Shown piece after piece: positions 43,511 through 54,640 of a DNA stretch of 64,000 nt. The position numbers were made by a program, and so were the translations under genes. Each line of letters begins with the position of its first letter. Within the stretch, counting starts at the first letter, position 1. Source of the DNA: Acanthococcus lagerstroemiae (taxonomy: Eukaryota; Arthropoda; Insecta; Hemiptera; Eriococcidae); contig CM063113.1 of the NCBI GenBank assembly GCA_031841125.1, forward strand, positions 37,974,197-38,038,196, in the 5' to 3' direction. The notes below the pieces were generated by a model. That model did no database searches, was not told where the DNA came from, and was given only the letters and a program-made list of their open reading frames with translations.

Positions 43511-45792
43511 ATGAATTTCGTAGTTCTCTTTAATTTGGTCGTGTTTAGTGTTTCAGTTATCTCGCCGTACTTTTTTCATGTACGAGCTGGTACTCAAATT
43601 AACGATGTGACAGTTGAAGCAATGTATTCATCATCCATGAAGAGAAGTAAGTATGATTTCCACGCACAATTCAAATTCATTGTTCAGGCGCACCAACTCA
43701 GAAATATTTTGGGGTGACGCAGTATAGCATCAAAGTCTATATTATCCGTTGAACATTTCACGACTGAATTCTTCCCCCCAATCCTAAGAAATTACCATCC
43801 AGTGAGGCGACAAAAAAAGTCAAAATTTGTCTATTTTCATATCTACTTGAATAAAAGTATGTACCTCATTAAGTTTTCTCAAGTGAAAATTCAATGCTAC
43901 CATCCAAATATTAAGTCCAATTACTAGCCAATTAAAATGTTCTTAGAAAAGAACACCTTGTATTAGTCTCTTTAACAGGACACAGCAGATTGGATACCGG
44001 CATGCTTTCAGTTTGGAGAGCCGGGATGCACTGTGTAAAAATGAAATTATTTATTGGTTTCATAATCAAACATTCAGGTTTGTAAAAGAAACTAACGCAC
44101 TAACAGTTCATTGAACAATTTAAAATTTTCTTAGATGGTAAAAAAAAAATTATTACCTCATCGTGATAGTCCTCAATAATTTTGTAGCGACCAATGAAAC
44201 AGCCTGTATTTTACACATTGTCACATATGTTTTGTTGTATTTTTTGATCACTAACGCTAACACAAGATTTACAGTAAGGCTACGCTACAAATGGGCATAT
44301 AGGCCTCCCCTGCATTGGTGCAGCGTTCCCTTACCCTGGATGGCGTCTCTACTCTATGCTATCGATCCATAACTTTTAATTTCATCTCCTCACCTTGTTT
44401 TTGGTCTTTTCACCTTTCTTGCTCCCTCCCTTTGTGTCCACTCCAAAATTTTTTTCCCAATCTGTCCTACTCTGAGTACATAACCCGTATACCCCATTTT
44501 CAGTTTTTTGGCAACGTATCTACATATTCTTTTGCTTTGGTTCTTTTCCTGGTTTCCACATTACTTACTCTTTCTTTTCTCGTAACCCCTAAGATTGCCC
44601 TTTCCATAGCAATTTATGAGTTCCTCCAATTTTCCAGAGTTGTCAGTGGTGGCCCAAGATTGTCCCCCTAAATGTGAGTACTGGAATTGTACATTTTCTC
44701 AAGGTTTGAAAATTTAGTTTTAGTGGCATTTTACTTTTGTAAAAATCTTTTAAGCCCCAGAAGTTTTTCCATGGGCTTGTTCTTCTTCTAATTATTTCTT
44801 TATACAAGCTTTTTTGAAATGGTATAACGTGACCTAAATATGTGACTTCTTGCTTTACTACGATTTTATTTCCTTCCACTGCAATTTCTAGGTTCCCAGC
44901 CTGGTTGGAGAGAACAGTCTCTTCAGTGTTAATGAGGAGGCCAGCTTAGCTCCCCATGCCGGGCCAGTTGTCTTGTAGCCGTTAAAACTTGATGCCACTG
45001 CTTCTGTCCATTAAATGCGTGAATTTTTATACGAGCAGTTGAAATATTTTAATAGAGTTTGTAAACTACCTATCACTATCTTTTCTTGTTTCAGAAATTT
45101 CCGACTTTGTTTGTTCTCTAACTGACAAAGACATGTCATCGCATCTCAAAAAGGAAACATACCGACAGATGTATACGCTGCTAGAGAATTTTGATAAAAA
45201 TGTGCGAAATAAACTCTTTTTCTGCGCGATAGCTTTGATCGAAATTTTCAACATTATGGGAGAGGTATCATTCGTCAATGAGGACAAGTTAAATTCAAAT
45301 TGCGAGACATTCTTGGTTGCTTCTCGCTACGGGAAATTTAAAAAAAAGAAAAAACCGTGTTACCGTTGTTCCATGTCGAGTATGACTTTCAGCGAGCTGC
45401 CCCAAGAGCTAACCAAGCTTTCATCATTCCTCATCTCCCAAGGAAATTCAGGTGATTCTTTGTTTGTGCTCGATGATATACCTCCTGCAGATGTTACTAC
45501 CGGTGATTCAATTAAACAGTCTACAAAAGAATCTCTTGAGAATATTCTATTTAATTACTCTCCTCAGAACGATGACGCTCTAAAGAAAAACAATTATCGT
45601 TCAAACCTTTCAAAAATAGCAGAGGATGTTTTTGAGAATGAGGATGGCGTGGAACAAGTACATACTCCAAAAGATTCGCCTGGGTCTGATAAGTCGGTAC
45701 CTAAATGCGGACTTCTTGCTAAATGTTCTCAGTTTTTCCAGCAGCCTAAGCCAGTTCGAGTTCTTGCTTGGGTATTGTATAATAAGCTGTAA
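43511..45792 (+). CDS. Secreted-family paralogue D (two exons, 277 aa)
   Basis: Exon 1 (43,511-43,646) encodes a signal peptide (MNFVVLFNLVVFSVSVISPY, cleavage likely near RA-G) and GTQINDVTVEAMYSSSMKR. The donor is AGAA|GTAAGTAT. The intron (43,647-45,094) contains an antisense RTE fragment, and its acceptor is TTTCTTGTTTCAG. Exon 2 (45,095-45,792) continues in phase 1 to give 277 codons. Landmarks are Cys52, Cys89 (NKLFFCAIAL, the W-E motif lost), Cys115, Cys134 and Cys137 (PCYRCSMSSM), then FLISQG...LFVL and, at the end, VRVLAWVLYN. Cys52 to Cys89 is 36 residues apart instead of 10, an insertion unique to this copy. Most diverged of the four, but the frame is open. Function unknown. Confidence 0.78.
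44640..45020 (-). mobile_element. RTE-type LINE fragment inside the intron of gene D
   Basis: The minus strand reads GLLINTEETVLSNQAGNLEI, EVTYLGHVIPFQKS, KEIIRRRTSPWKNFWGLKDF and MPLKLNFQTLRKCTIPVLTF. This is the thumb-region block (YLG...KEI-RR...W-K-F-W-L-K...LK-K) of RTE reverse transcriptases. The YADD box is outside the fragment. It probably belongs to the same family as 21.6-22.6 kb, covering a neighbouring segment. Confidence 0.85.
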
Positions 45793-45860
45793 AAGATATA
45801 ATCTATAAATACCTACAGAAATCTTCGCAAGATGTAATTTATTATTACCTAATTTAACAA

Positions 45861-45866
45861 AATAAA
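45861..45866 (+). promoter_or_regulatory. Polyadenylation signal of gene D
   Basis: AATAAA 69 bases after the stop codon of gene D, a spacing close to that of gene A. Confidence 0.6.
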
Positions 45867-45913
45867 ACTATATTCAGTAACTTAGATTTTACGTTATTTT
45901 GAAAACGTAGACA

Positions 45914-47673
45914 CACTGAAAGAACAATCCAGTAATGTTTCCAAAAAAAAAAGGTAATGGTTAATGAGATCCTGGGACAACACTCAAACACATTTACCAT
46001 TCCCGACATAAGGCAGTAAGAGGTAGAAAATAGTGTTAGAACTGTTTCTGGGTAAATCTGTAACCATTATATTCCATTAATTAACGGACTGAGAGGAATA
46101 CAATGATCATTCCTGTATGGGTCCGTACCCGTTATATTCCGTTAGTTAACAGATAAAGAGCAACACAGTAATTATTCCTGTTTGAGTATGAAACGCTTCA
46201 CAGCAACCCATGAATCATTAAACAGACTTTTTGTAATCATTACTGAAGAACTTAGGGACCCCGTGTAGATTGTGATATAATGATTGAGCGAAAGCACAGC
46301 AATGATTACATAGTTCTTTGTTAACCATTGCTGATCTGGATACGTCGCTATTCATGTGTCGTTTTGTAAGCATTCATGAATTCTTTGTTAACCATCGCTG
46401 ATTTTGGTACCTAGCTATTCACGTGTCCTTTTATACGCATTTATGAATTGTACGGGAACCATTCACTTCTTTCTGGAGTAGTGTTGCCCCTCATATGCAT
46501 TCATTGCTAAGAAACAATTGTCTCATAATTTTACATAGACCCGAAAACTGTTGCCCATACAAAATTAACTGAGCGTTCGTGGTCTGCCTGAAAAATATCG
46601 ATTCTGAAAAAGAGAGGGGTCTCTTCATTCACTTCAGAGTCGCCTCAATCACTACTGCTGGCAAATGTGGCATAAGAACGAGTCTGATCACTTTCTCGCA
46701 TTCTTAAAAAGCACGTGATAGTGATACCTTTGTCATTCCTCCACTCGAACAGCAACTACTTACAGTCCGCGACTTTTTGTGAATTCCGACAATATCCAGG
46801 GACATAGATCACAAAACACGGGTATCTATCTACATTATATAGGTACGCTAATAGAGTGTAATTTTGGATAAAAGGAACGCTTATACTCGATCCGTAGTAG
46901 TGAAAGTGCGGGCAAAGCGAGTACGAGTATGTTACCAGCACCGTTCATTTTAATGTTGTCAGAAGCAAAGAATACAATAACTGATGCATAAAATTACTTA
47001 CCAATATTCTCAGAATTCATTACATAAGTATCTGAGCAAACTATCACGAAAATTAATGAAAAAACTGAATTGCAACTAAGGTACACGCACACTCGCCTTG
47101 CTAGTCAGAAACAACATGCGAAGATGAAAAAGCTTATTAACCACTAGTGCAAAATAATGGCGCCAGACACTTCAGTAATCTGACTTTGTTATATACGGTG
47201 CTCCAGCAAATTATCATGTCCTGCAGCTTCCTCTGTAACGGCTACAACACTAAACAGTAACGGCTACAATGTCAAACAGTAGCCATTACCGTGCATATCA
47301 GTATCCACTAAATCATATTCATTGTTGAGTACCAGCAGTGTAATGTCTCCTGTACATTTCAGAATGAGGGAATGGATACGATGTTTACTGCATTAATTAT
47401 TGTATTCTAAAGGTAATCTGTGCATGACTACATCTCATTATGTTTACAGACATTGTACATGAATCATTACTGAACAACTCAGTAAACGTTTTTTAATACT
47501 CTGGTAATAATTAACTCGTTAGAATGATTCCGGGACAATTCAGCTCTCAGTGCCATATGCACCATAATGATTGCCGGAATTCATTAAAAATTGCATTTCT
47601 CAGACTCCATTACTGAATTTACTGGAGTAGTTACTGAATGTACCAGAGCAGTTAATGAGCTGTTCTTTCAGTG
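45914..47673. mobile_element. TIR element, about 1.76 kb, noncoding, internally repetitive
   Basis: Ends CACTGAAAGAACA and TGTTCTTTCAGTG are perfect 13-bp inverted repeats. The interior is filled with diverged short units such as 'attcagtaatg', 'aatgattacc' and 'gtaaccatt', on both strands. No frame of note. No convincing target duplication could be fixed. Confidence 0.7.
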
Positions 47674-48059
47674 CAACTGTTCCTGTCAGACATTTTTAAC
47701 TTTTTTGATATAGGACATGTGCTTCCTTTACAGTACCCAAAAACTTGAGGCTTCGCTAAACGATTGAGACAACTGGTTCCAAGACCGTGGATTCGGCATT
47801 AGGTACCACACTATTGCGATAAAATGATTTTTTTGTTTGAGTTCAGCTTGAAAACGAAATGTGTGCTGTTAGTCAAGAATGAAGCTTTTTCAGATGTTCG
47901 GCGACTAGACATTTTCTGCCACTTTTACTCTAAAAGAACTTTCCCCTTCTGCTTTCAGCAGTTTTCCGAACGCAATTCTTAAAGATACAAAAGAACCAGA
48001 TCAGCAAATTGCGATCAGTTCCATCCTTCTTGGCTTTATTGTGGGCCTAGCGAAATAAT
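47674..48059. other. No gene recognised
   Basis: AT-rich spacer; nothing supported. Confidence 0.5.
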
Positions 48060-48300
48060 GAATTACTGAATTTATAAATCTAAAATTTTTGTGAATATGT
48101 AACAACGCTAGATGATTCAGGCAGGTCTCGTTCATTGTTGACCACAAGTACGTTTTTAGTCTTCATAGACCTGAAAACGACCTTTCTGCCCTTACTGTTG
48201 AAGCCGGTAAAAGTGCGAGTATCTGCAATAATGTTTTGATGTTTTTGCTCAGATTATTGCAGTGCAAAATTGCTTCAGTGGCTGTACTCGGGTTGGGTCA
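48060..48300 (-). pseudogene. hAT transposase C-terminal dimerisation domain, relic
   Basis: The minus strand reads NIKTLLQILALLPASTVRAE, RSFSGL, stop, RLKTYLWSTMNETCLNHLAL and LHIHKN. The AERSFS block and the following R-L-K-T-Y-L...L-A-L-L-H-I are the C-terminal signature of hAT transposases. An in-frame stop and missing upstream parts make it inactive. Confidence 0.85.
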
Positions 48301-48399
48301 GTTGTGGCACTTGTGGTCCAGCGTTGTCTCCACAAATATAATCCCTGATAAGAAGATTGAGGCCAAGTAATTGAAGAAAAATTGACGGATTTGGTGCGT

Positions 48400-48520
48400 G
48401 AGGTGAGAAATCGTGAAGTGCTCCATCATCTTTTCCTCTTGGGTTCCACTTGTCTCTTTTCTTGTGAGGATGCAAATATAATTGCAGCAGCAATAACTGT
48501 GTCCTCGTCATCACTCATCC
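48400..48520 (-). pseudogene. Possible Harbinger-type transposase N-terminal fragment
   Basis: The minus strand reads MSDDEDTVIAAAIIFASSQE, KRQVEPKRKR, stop, WSTSRFLTSRTKSVNF. The acidic start, basic stretch and W-x-T/S-x-F-x-x-R resemble the beginning of PIF/Harbinger nuclease proteins, but the match is short. It lies next to a hAT relic, so the two may be unrelated pieces. Confidence 0.3.
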
Positions 48521-48639
48521 TCAAACGTCAAAAATAATAATACACAGTGTGGCGGAATGTTTCACATTTCATTTTCTTTTTCGTGAAACGCCTGGAAACG
48601 CTGCATGAAATACAAAATATGAGAAATATAGGGTCCCTT

Positions 48640-51600
48640 GGGGCTAAACGTGAACAGCCACCTCTTGGGGTAAAAAGTGAACCTAGTTTATCTTTCTTCA
48701 GAATGAGTTTCAGAAGGAATTTCCAACACCAATGCGTATGGCAACCCTGCTACTTTCATTCTATAAGATAATCTGGCCCCTTCTTATTTGAAATTCAAGA
48801 GAAAAAAATCAGCGCCTAAATTCCTTTTTTTTCTTTTTTCTTTTTTTTTTTAAAAAAAACTGTCTCTCATCTTGAAAAAAGAAAGTCGATTTCTCATAAA
48901 GTAATCATTATTTCTCAATTGTTTTTCCATTTTTGAGTAGGAAAAATCATGGACTTTCTTCTTCATCTTTCAGAATCTGAAAAAACTTGATCTGTTGATA
49001 GCTGGGAAATGTGAAATAAATGGGGCTAAAATGAACTACCATGAGGCAAAAAAGGAACCACGTTGGGGCGAAAAGTGAACGTGTTCTTCTGATCGACTTG
49101 CGGAAATATCTGAGAATATTTTGCGGATCGTGTAGTTGGTAATACTGTAACTCTAGAATCGCTTATACGCTGCAGGCTTGCTGCAGCGTAGTTGCTACTG
49201 GTGTGCGAAGTGGAGTGTGGATTGTGAAAGTGTTCGTAAAATAAAAAAAAATCTCTGGCTGCCGATGAATCCATGTGACTTGAGTTCCTTCTGAATGTTG
49301 ACGATTTTGTTTACGTTTCACGTTGCTGTTTTTGATAATCTGTTTCATCTTCATTTGTTCACTTTCTGAAAAAAATAATAATAATTTGATTTGATTAATG
49401 AACCGGTGTGGTGTAACGAATTAAAATGGTATTACAAACATATTGCAGAAAAGTGAGCAATAGCGAGAAAGAAGCTCAACTAGAAGTTGTGAAAAAGATT
49501 GATAATGGTGAAATGTCATTATGCCAGGCATCTAAAACATATGGTATTGCGAAGTCAACACTCAGTAAGAAATGGAAACTATACAAACAGAACATAGAAG
49601 AGAAACCGAGAGGTAAGGTTCAATTTTTTCCTGTTACGCTTGAGGAAAGGATGGCCCAGGTGTTGAACACTATGGCGAAATGGGGCTTTCCATTAACAAA
49701 GAAGATGATGTTGAATATTGTTGGAGATTTTGTCAGAGAAAATTACCAGTGCTCTCCATTCCGAAACAGTCGACCTGGCACTGACTGGTTCATCAGTTTT
49801 TGTAAAAGAAATGACATGAAACTGAAGAAATGTGAACGGTTGCAAGCAAATCTTCAGCAGAATACATCGGACCCGTTTTTGGGATTGGAGGATAAGCCTG
49901 CACATATCTGGAATCTGGATGAATCAGGATTTTGCGATGATCCCTCAAAATTGAAAGGATTGATGGATAAGAAAATTCCGGGTACACGAACGATAATGGG
50001 TAGTAGAAAACTCAACACATCAGTGCTGGCCTGCGTTGCAACCGATGGGAGTTGCTTATCGCCTCTCATAATATTCAAAGGAAAGGGACTATGGACGACT
50101 TGGAGGGGTTCGGCGGATTTAAATGGAGTTACATACAGCTACTCGGACAACAGATTGGTTCGAAAAATTTTGTATTACAGTAAAACAGCGATCGATTCTG
50201 CTGCTTCTCAATGGTCACATCACACACCTATCTGCTCCAGTTGTGGAGACAGCAATGGTTGAAAATATCGCGATACTCAAGCTTCCACCTTATACCACAG
50301 ATGTCATCCAACCTCTGGACCGGACTGTTTTTGGTCCTATAAAAGCCGAATGGGACGAGCAACTTGTAATGTGGCAAATGGCAAATAATCGACAAATAAC
50401 TAAATCTGAATTTTCCGACATCTTAAATGTAGTCTGGAGGAATATTAACCGCCAAAATATCATCAACGGCTTTCAAACAACTGGAATGTTTCCAGCAGAT
50501 CGCAAAAAATATCCAATTCGTCGTCTTAACCCGACCAAAGTAGAACTGTACAATAATTCTAAACTGGATGATCTTAGTACTCCAAAGCCAGGAATGTCAG
50601 TAACCTCAACACCGTCTACGTCTTTCAGTTCAGGTAGATCTGAGAGGCAGATAACACCTTCTACCTCTAACCAATCGTCTACAAGTACTTCATCCACTTC
50701 GATTCCAGACCCACCATCTACAAGTACTAATCCGTCCACTTTGATTCCTGACCAAACGTTTATCACAGATCAACCTTCTACTATAGTACTCCATCCACTT
50801 TGCTTGCTAACTGAACTCCTATCAAGTCGGGTTCTTCTTCAGTTTTTTTGACTCCAAACAAAAACGAGAGCCCGGGTTCAAGATTTGAGAAACGTTTACT
50901 GTCAAAAATAAATAAGACAGTGGCTCCAACTACACAACGTAGGAAAATTGATTGTTCAGCCAGAGTAATCATAACCGAAGAATTCTTTGAAGAGGTGGGG
51001 GAAAAAAGAAAAACCAAAGGTGAGTACCTACATTTTCATTTTCACATTTTTTCCGGAATTATAGGCACTTAATTTAAACTTTTCTGTTTTAGAAACGCGT
51101 GATACAAAAACGTTTGAATTTTGGAAAGGACAAGAAGAAGAAACTCAAAGTCACAGATCGGGATGAAAATTCAAGTGATATTGATGATGGCGAATTTGCT
51201 AAAGGCTCGAATGTCAAGAATGTAAGTGGACTACTCAGTAATTACTTGAAATATTTTCAAAAATTAATTCTCACTTTTCAATTTTCTTCAACAGCCACGA
51301 AAAAAGAAGAAGACAGTTCTTCAGCGCATGCCATCTAGCGATGAAAGTTTGTCTGATAGTGACTTTTCTCTTGAGGAATCCGACTTGGAGGTAGAAACTT
51401 TCTCGGACCTAGAACAGGAGGATGACGATGAAGGTTTGTGTAGCTTCAGAAAAAATTTTGTAGATCTTGTCACAAATAACTCATAACCTTACTTACCTAC
51501 ATATTATTTTTTCAAGATTTCTTTGGCCATGATATGAACGAGCGTAATGTTGAATGTAGTGCAACAGACAAAGTGGTCGACGTGCCTCATGTTGAATGTA

Positions 51601-52110
51601 ATGCAGCAGTTGAAGCAGTCAACGAGCATAATCTTGAGTGTAATACAGCAGACGAAGCAGTTGACAAGCGTCATGTTGAATTTGATGCAGCAGATGAAGC
51701 AGTTGTAAAAATTGAGGATTGGGTTATCACTTGTTTCCCCTTAGATAACAATAGGGGCTACAAAAATTTCATAGGCCAAATAATCGAAGTGAACAAAGAT
51801 AACACGTATATGCTCGACTGTTTGCGCCCAAAGGACACCCGACAATGTTCGGGTTTTGTCTATACGTTTCCAAATGTACGGGATAAAAGTCCCATTCAGA
51901 AACACAATATTTTGCGCAAACTGAAGAATCCAACGTGGCATCTTTGCGCGTTAAAGTTTGATGTTCATTGTAGTAACTTATAAATATCACATTTTTTGAT
52001 AATAAATTTTGTTGCATAAGAAATACACGTCCACTTTTTGCCCCATGAGGTTCACTATTAGCCCCATTTTGCGGGGTAATTATAGTGAACGGATATATTG
52101 ATCCGTACCT
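48640..52110 (+). mobile_element. Tigger/pogo DNA transposon with subterminal box repeats
   Basis: The right end (read as complement) has 'ggggctaatagtgaacctca' then 'ggggcaaaaagtgga'. The left side has two similar double boxes, 'ggggctaaacgtgaac'/'ggggtaaaaagtgaac' at 48,650-48,685 and 'ggggctaaaatgaact'/'ggggcgaaaagtgaacgtg' at 49,021-49,083. These inverted box pairs bracket the transposase gene. Exact outer termini are uncertain. A solo end of the family is at 24,966. Confidence 0.75.
49426..51983 (+). pseudogene. Tigger/pogo transposase gene, multi-exon, inactivated
   Basis: From ATG 49,426: a Psq-type helix-turn-helix (SLCQASKTYGIAKSTLSKKW), a CENP-B-like DNA-binding region (MAKWGFPLTKKMM to GTDWFISFCKRND), then the DDE domain with Asp165 (IWNLDESGF). 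A one-base frameshift near 50,146 precedes LLLNGHITHLS, where Asn replaces the second catalytic Asp (AAT at 50,210-50,212). The third Asp (IQPLD) is present. Further frameshifts lie near 50,780 and in the G/A run near 51,000. GT-AG introns are predicted at 51,020-51,092, 51,222-51,294 and 51,434-51,516. The last exon has four 14-aa units (VECNAAVEAVNEHN type) and a C-terminal W-V-I...G-Q-I-I-E domain. Not active. Confidence 0.88.
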
Positions 52111-52239
52111 GCCACTGTAATTTGTTTTTTCAATTTTTACTTACATCAGCTGATTTCAACAATGTAAATGGCCAATTATTATTTCATGAACTAATATGTG
52201 CAGTTAAAAAATTACTGCACACTCTTCTGTTCCGTAATC

Positions 52240-52615
52240 TACTATTAATAGGGGGGGGCGAACTCATGGGGGCCATGGCCCATTGACCCCCCCCCCTTGG
52301 CTACGCCACTGGATGTGCCTGAGTTATTGAAAAAGCCTTATAAGAATGTGAATTTTGCAGCTTGGGACTTTCGCCCCACTGCTTGCGGACTTTTGCCCCA
52401 TACCATGGGGCATAAGTCCTACTCAAGGTGTTTTTTAAAAATGTTATTTTCTGAAAATAAAACCTTTTTAATGAATAGATGGCGCTTTTATTTTGTAGTA
52501 TAAGATCCATTTTAACATTCAAAAACAATTATTCGCGAAATAGTTTTCTTTAGGCAGATACATCCTGCAGAACACTAAGTGCGGACTCTTGCCCCATCCT
52601 CCTCTACCCTAGTGA
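52240..52615. mobile_element. Fragments of GGGGCAA-ended (pogo-like) repeats
   Basis: Three 'cttttgccccat/cttgccccat' boxes (about 52,390, 52,402 and 52,590), and 'ccttggctacgccactg' after a 10-C run, look like ends of one or two MITEs. No clean left end is seen. Confidence 0.45.
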
Positions 52616-52629
52616 ATATTGGTAGTTTT

Positions 52630-53159
52630 CTGAAGATAATACGAAGTAAAAATGTTGTACCTATATAACGTTTGATAAAATGTTCGTATGAAAATCTGAA
52701 GGGGTGGGAATTATAAGGTTTAATGTAAGTGGTTAGATGAAAAGAGTTGTATGTAGTTTGAAAGATCCGATCATACTTATAGTTCAGCTTTCAAAAACCC
52801 TTAATCGCTGTAGGTCGGGCAAATGCGCTGTATGAAGCCACAAGGCTGAATATGGCTTACCTTGACGCAATTCGCGCGCTGGAAAGATCCTGTAAAAGAC
52901 GAGAATTGCAAGCATGAGAATAGAGTGGTCATGTTCTCAATTTTCCACTGACTTGATATTCCTTCGTCTACGATCCTTATACAGTTCATCGATTTGAAAA
53001 TAAGACCTCTAAATGGCCACATTAAGCCCTGCTCTAACTCGGAAACATTATCACCCGAATCTTTCATTGCGTTTTGTCGCTTTTTGATTCAAGGGCCAAA
53101 GACAACGTGACGATCCGTCATGGCCGAATCAGATTACAAAAAGTAAACTTTCGAGTGCG
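52630..53159. other. No gene recognised
   Basis: The minus-strand frame 52,801-53,067 has eight cysteines, but no signal peptide, splice context or similarity to the paralogue family. Confidence 0.4.
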
Positions 53160-54640
53160 AATCTGCTCGGCGATATAAAAGCTCACGTTGAAGCGTGAAA
53201 TTAAATTCGCAAAATATCGTCCCCGTATCGAGCGAAAAAGTTGGTTGTAAAATAAATATTAATTTTTTTTTTGTATTCAACGACCATCACGTCATTTCGA
53301 CGTTCGAGTCCATTCGTATAATCATCGAAGCGAATATAAACATCGCGAAAGAGTTTTCGAAAACATCGAAAAGCTGGCGAACGTTTTATGTAAATAAGTT
53401 TTATCGCCGAGACGTAAAAAAACAGAAACGGCGTAAAAAAATTTTATAACGAGGCCCGAAGACTTGTTTATTTTTGAGAGGCAAACAGCAAAAAAAAAAC
53501 TATTATGGTAATTGTAGGGTAGTGGCGGCATTTGAAAGGATAGTGTTAAATTTACAGATTTCGTTGCCGGCTCTCGTCAATTATTTTTTAACGTTCGGCT
53601 CGCGCACCCCGAACTCCGCCGCCGCTCGCTGCGCGGCGGCGAAAGTTCAAAATGGCGGAATGCGCTTAACCTTAAAATATTTAAGTTTTATTTATGGCGA
53701 AGTCCGTCCCCTTAGTCGTATTCGAATAAAAACAAGTTTTCGCCAGGAAGCGGGTCCGCCTATTTCTCATTAGCCGGGACACCGAGAGCTCTCTTTTTTC
53801 GGGTAGCGCGACGCGAGACGCGTAAATCGCGGCCACTTTAAAATGTATTTTATGTATTTTTGCGAATGGCGAAAGCAACCCACTGCCGGGTGCCGGCCGG
53901 CCATACCGAGCGAAGAGAGCAAAACCTCCGTCCGGGGAATAAATCAACGGTTAAATTACGGGCTTTTAATTTTATTCGTTTCCATGACGACGTACGACAT
54001 TATCTTCGTGCTCTGCTACTGCCATATACTGCTCTATACTGCCAACTGCTATTTCTGTTCAGCTCAGGCTGCTGCCTTCCTTCCTGCTTGCTTTCGTCTG
54101 GCTCACTATATTATGCATATTCTACTTTGTGTGTGTATGTGTATGTGCACGAAAAACTCATATCGTTGTCGTGCTCTGCATCCTTCGACCCCCTTCACAT
54201 CTACCCGTCGTCCCTTTTGCCGAATTATTTTCATCCTACACATCCCCGATATACTTACACACAGCTCGAGCTATCCGCTGTCCTCCGAGCTTTCCTCGTC
54301 CAGTTTATTTCCAGTTCCAAAAAGTACGACACTTTTGAAGACGCGTTTACCTTCACACTCGACTCGTTTTAATTCCCGGCTCGCGCTGGTATATTTTTGA
54401 TAAATTGCTTCCCTCTCACCTCAACTGACCGTCGGCGCATCATTTGCCATTCTCTGTGTACAGATATTTATTGCTTTTTATCGCCGTCCCGTCGTCATCA
54501 ATCGAGAAATTAACTCTCGGTTTTTACTCCCTCCCAAATTCGCCTATCGACTGCGAGCCATTCAAGCGCTCGTTGACGTTCTAATCGAGAAAAACTGATG
54601 ACAGTGCCGGATTTGGCCAAGTCAGAGTTGTCATCCCGAC
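53160..54640. other. CpG-retaining, repeat-free island (possible regulatory DNA or 5' UTR region)
   Basis: CG dinucleotides are frequent here (for example 'cgccgccgctcgctgcgcgg' at 53,620), unlike the rest of the window. None of the window's repeat families occurs in it. Frames (53,843-54,400 and overlaps) are open in several registers without a domain, suggesting composition rather than coding. It may be a promoter or conserved noncoding element of a gene outside the window. Confidence 0.45.

Noticed and set aside
53843..54400. 185-codon and overlapping 170-codon frames
   Set aside because: Open in more than one register with no domain; better explained by composition of the CpG-rich island.
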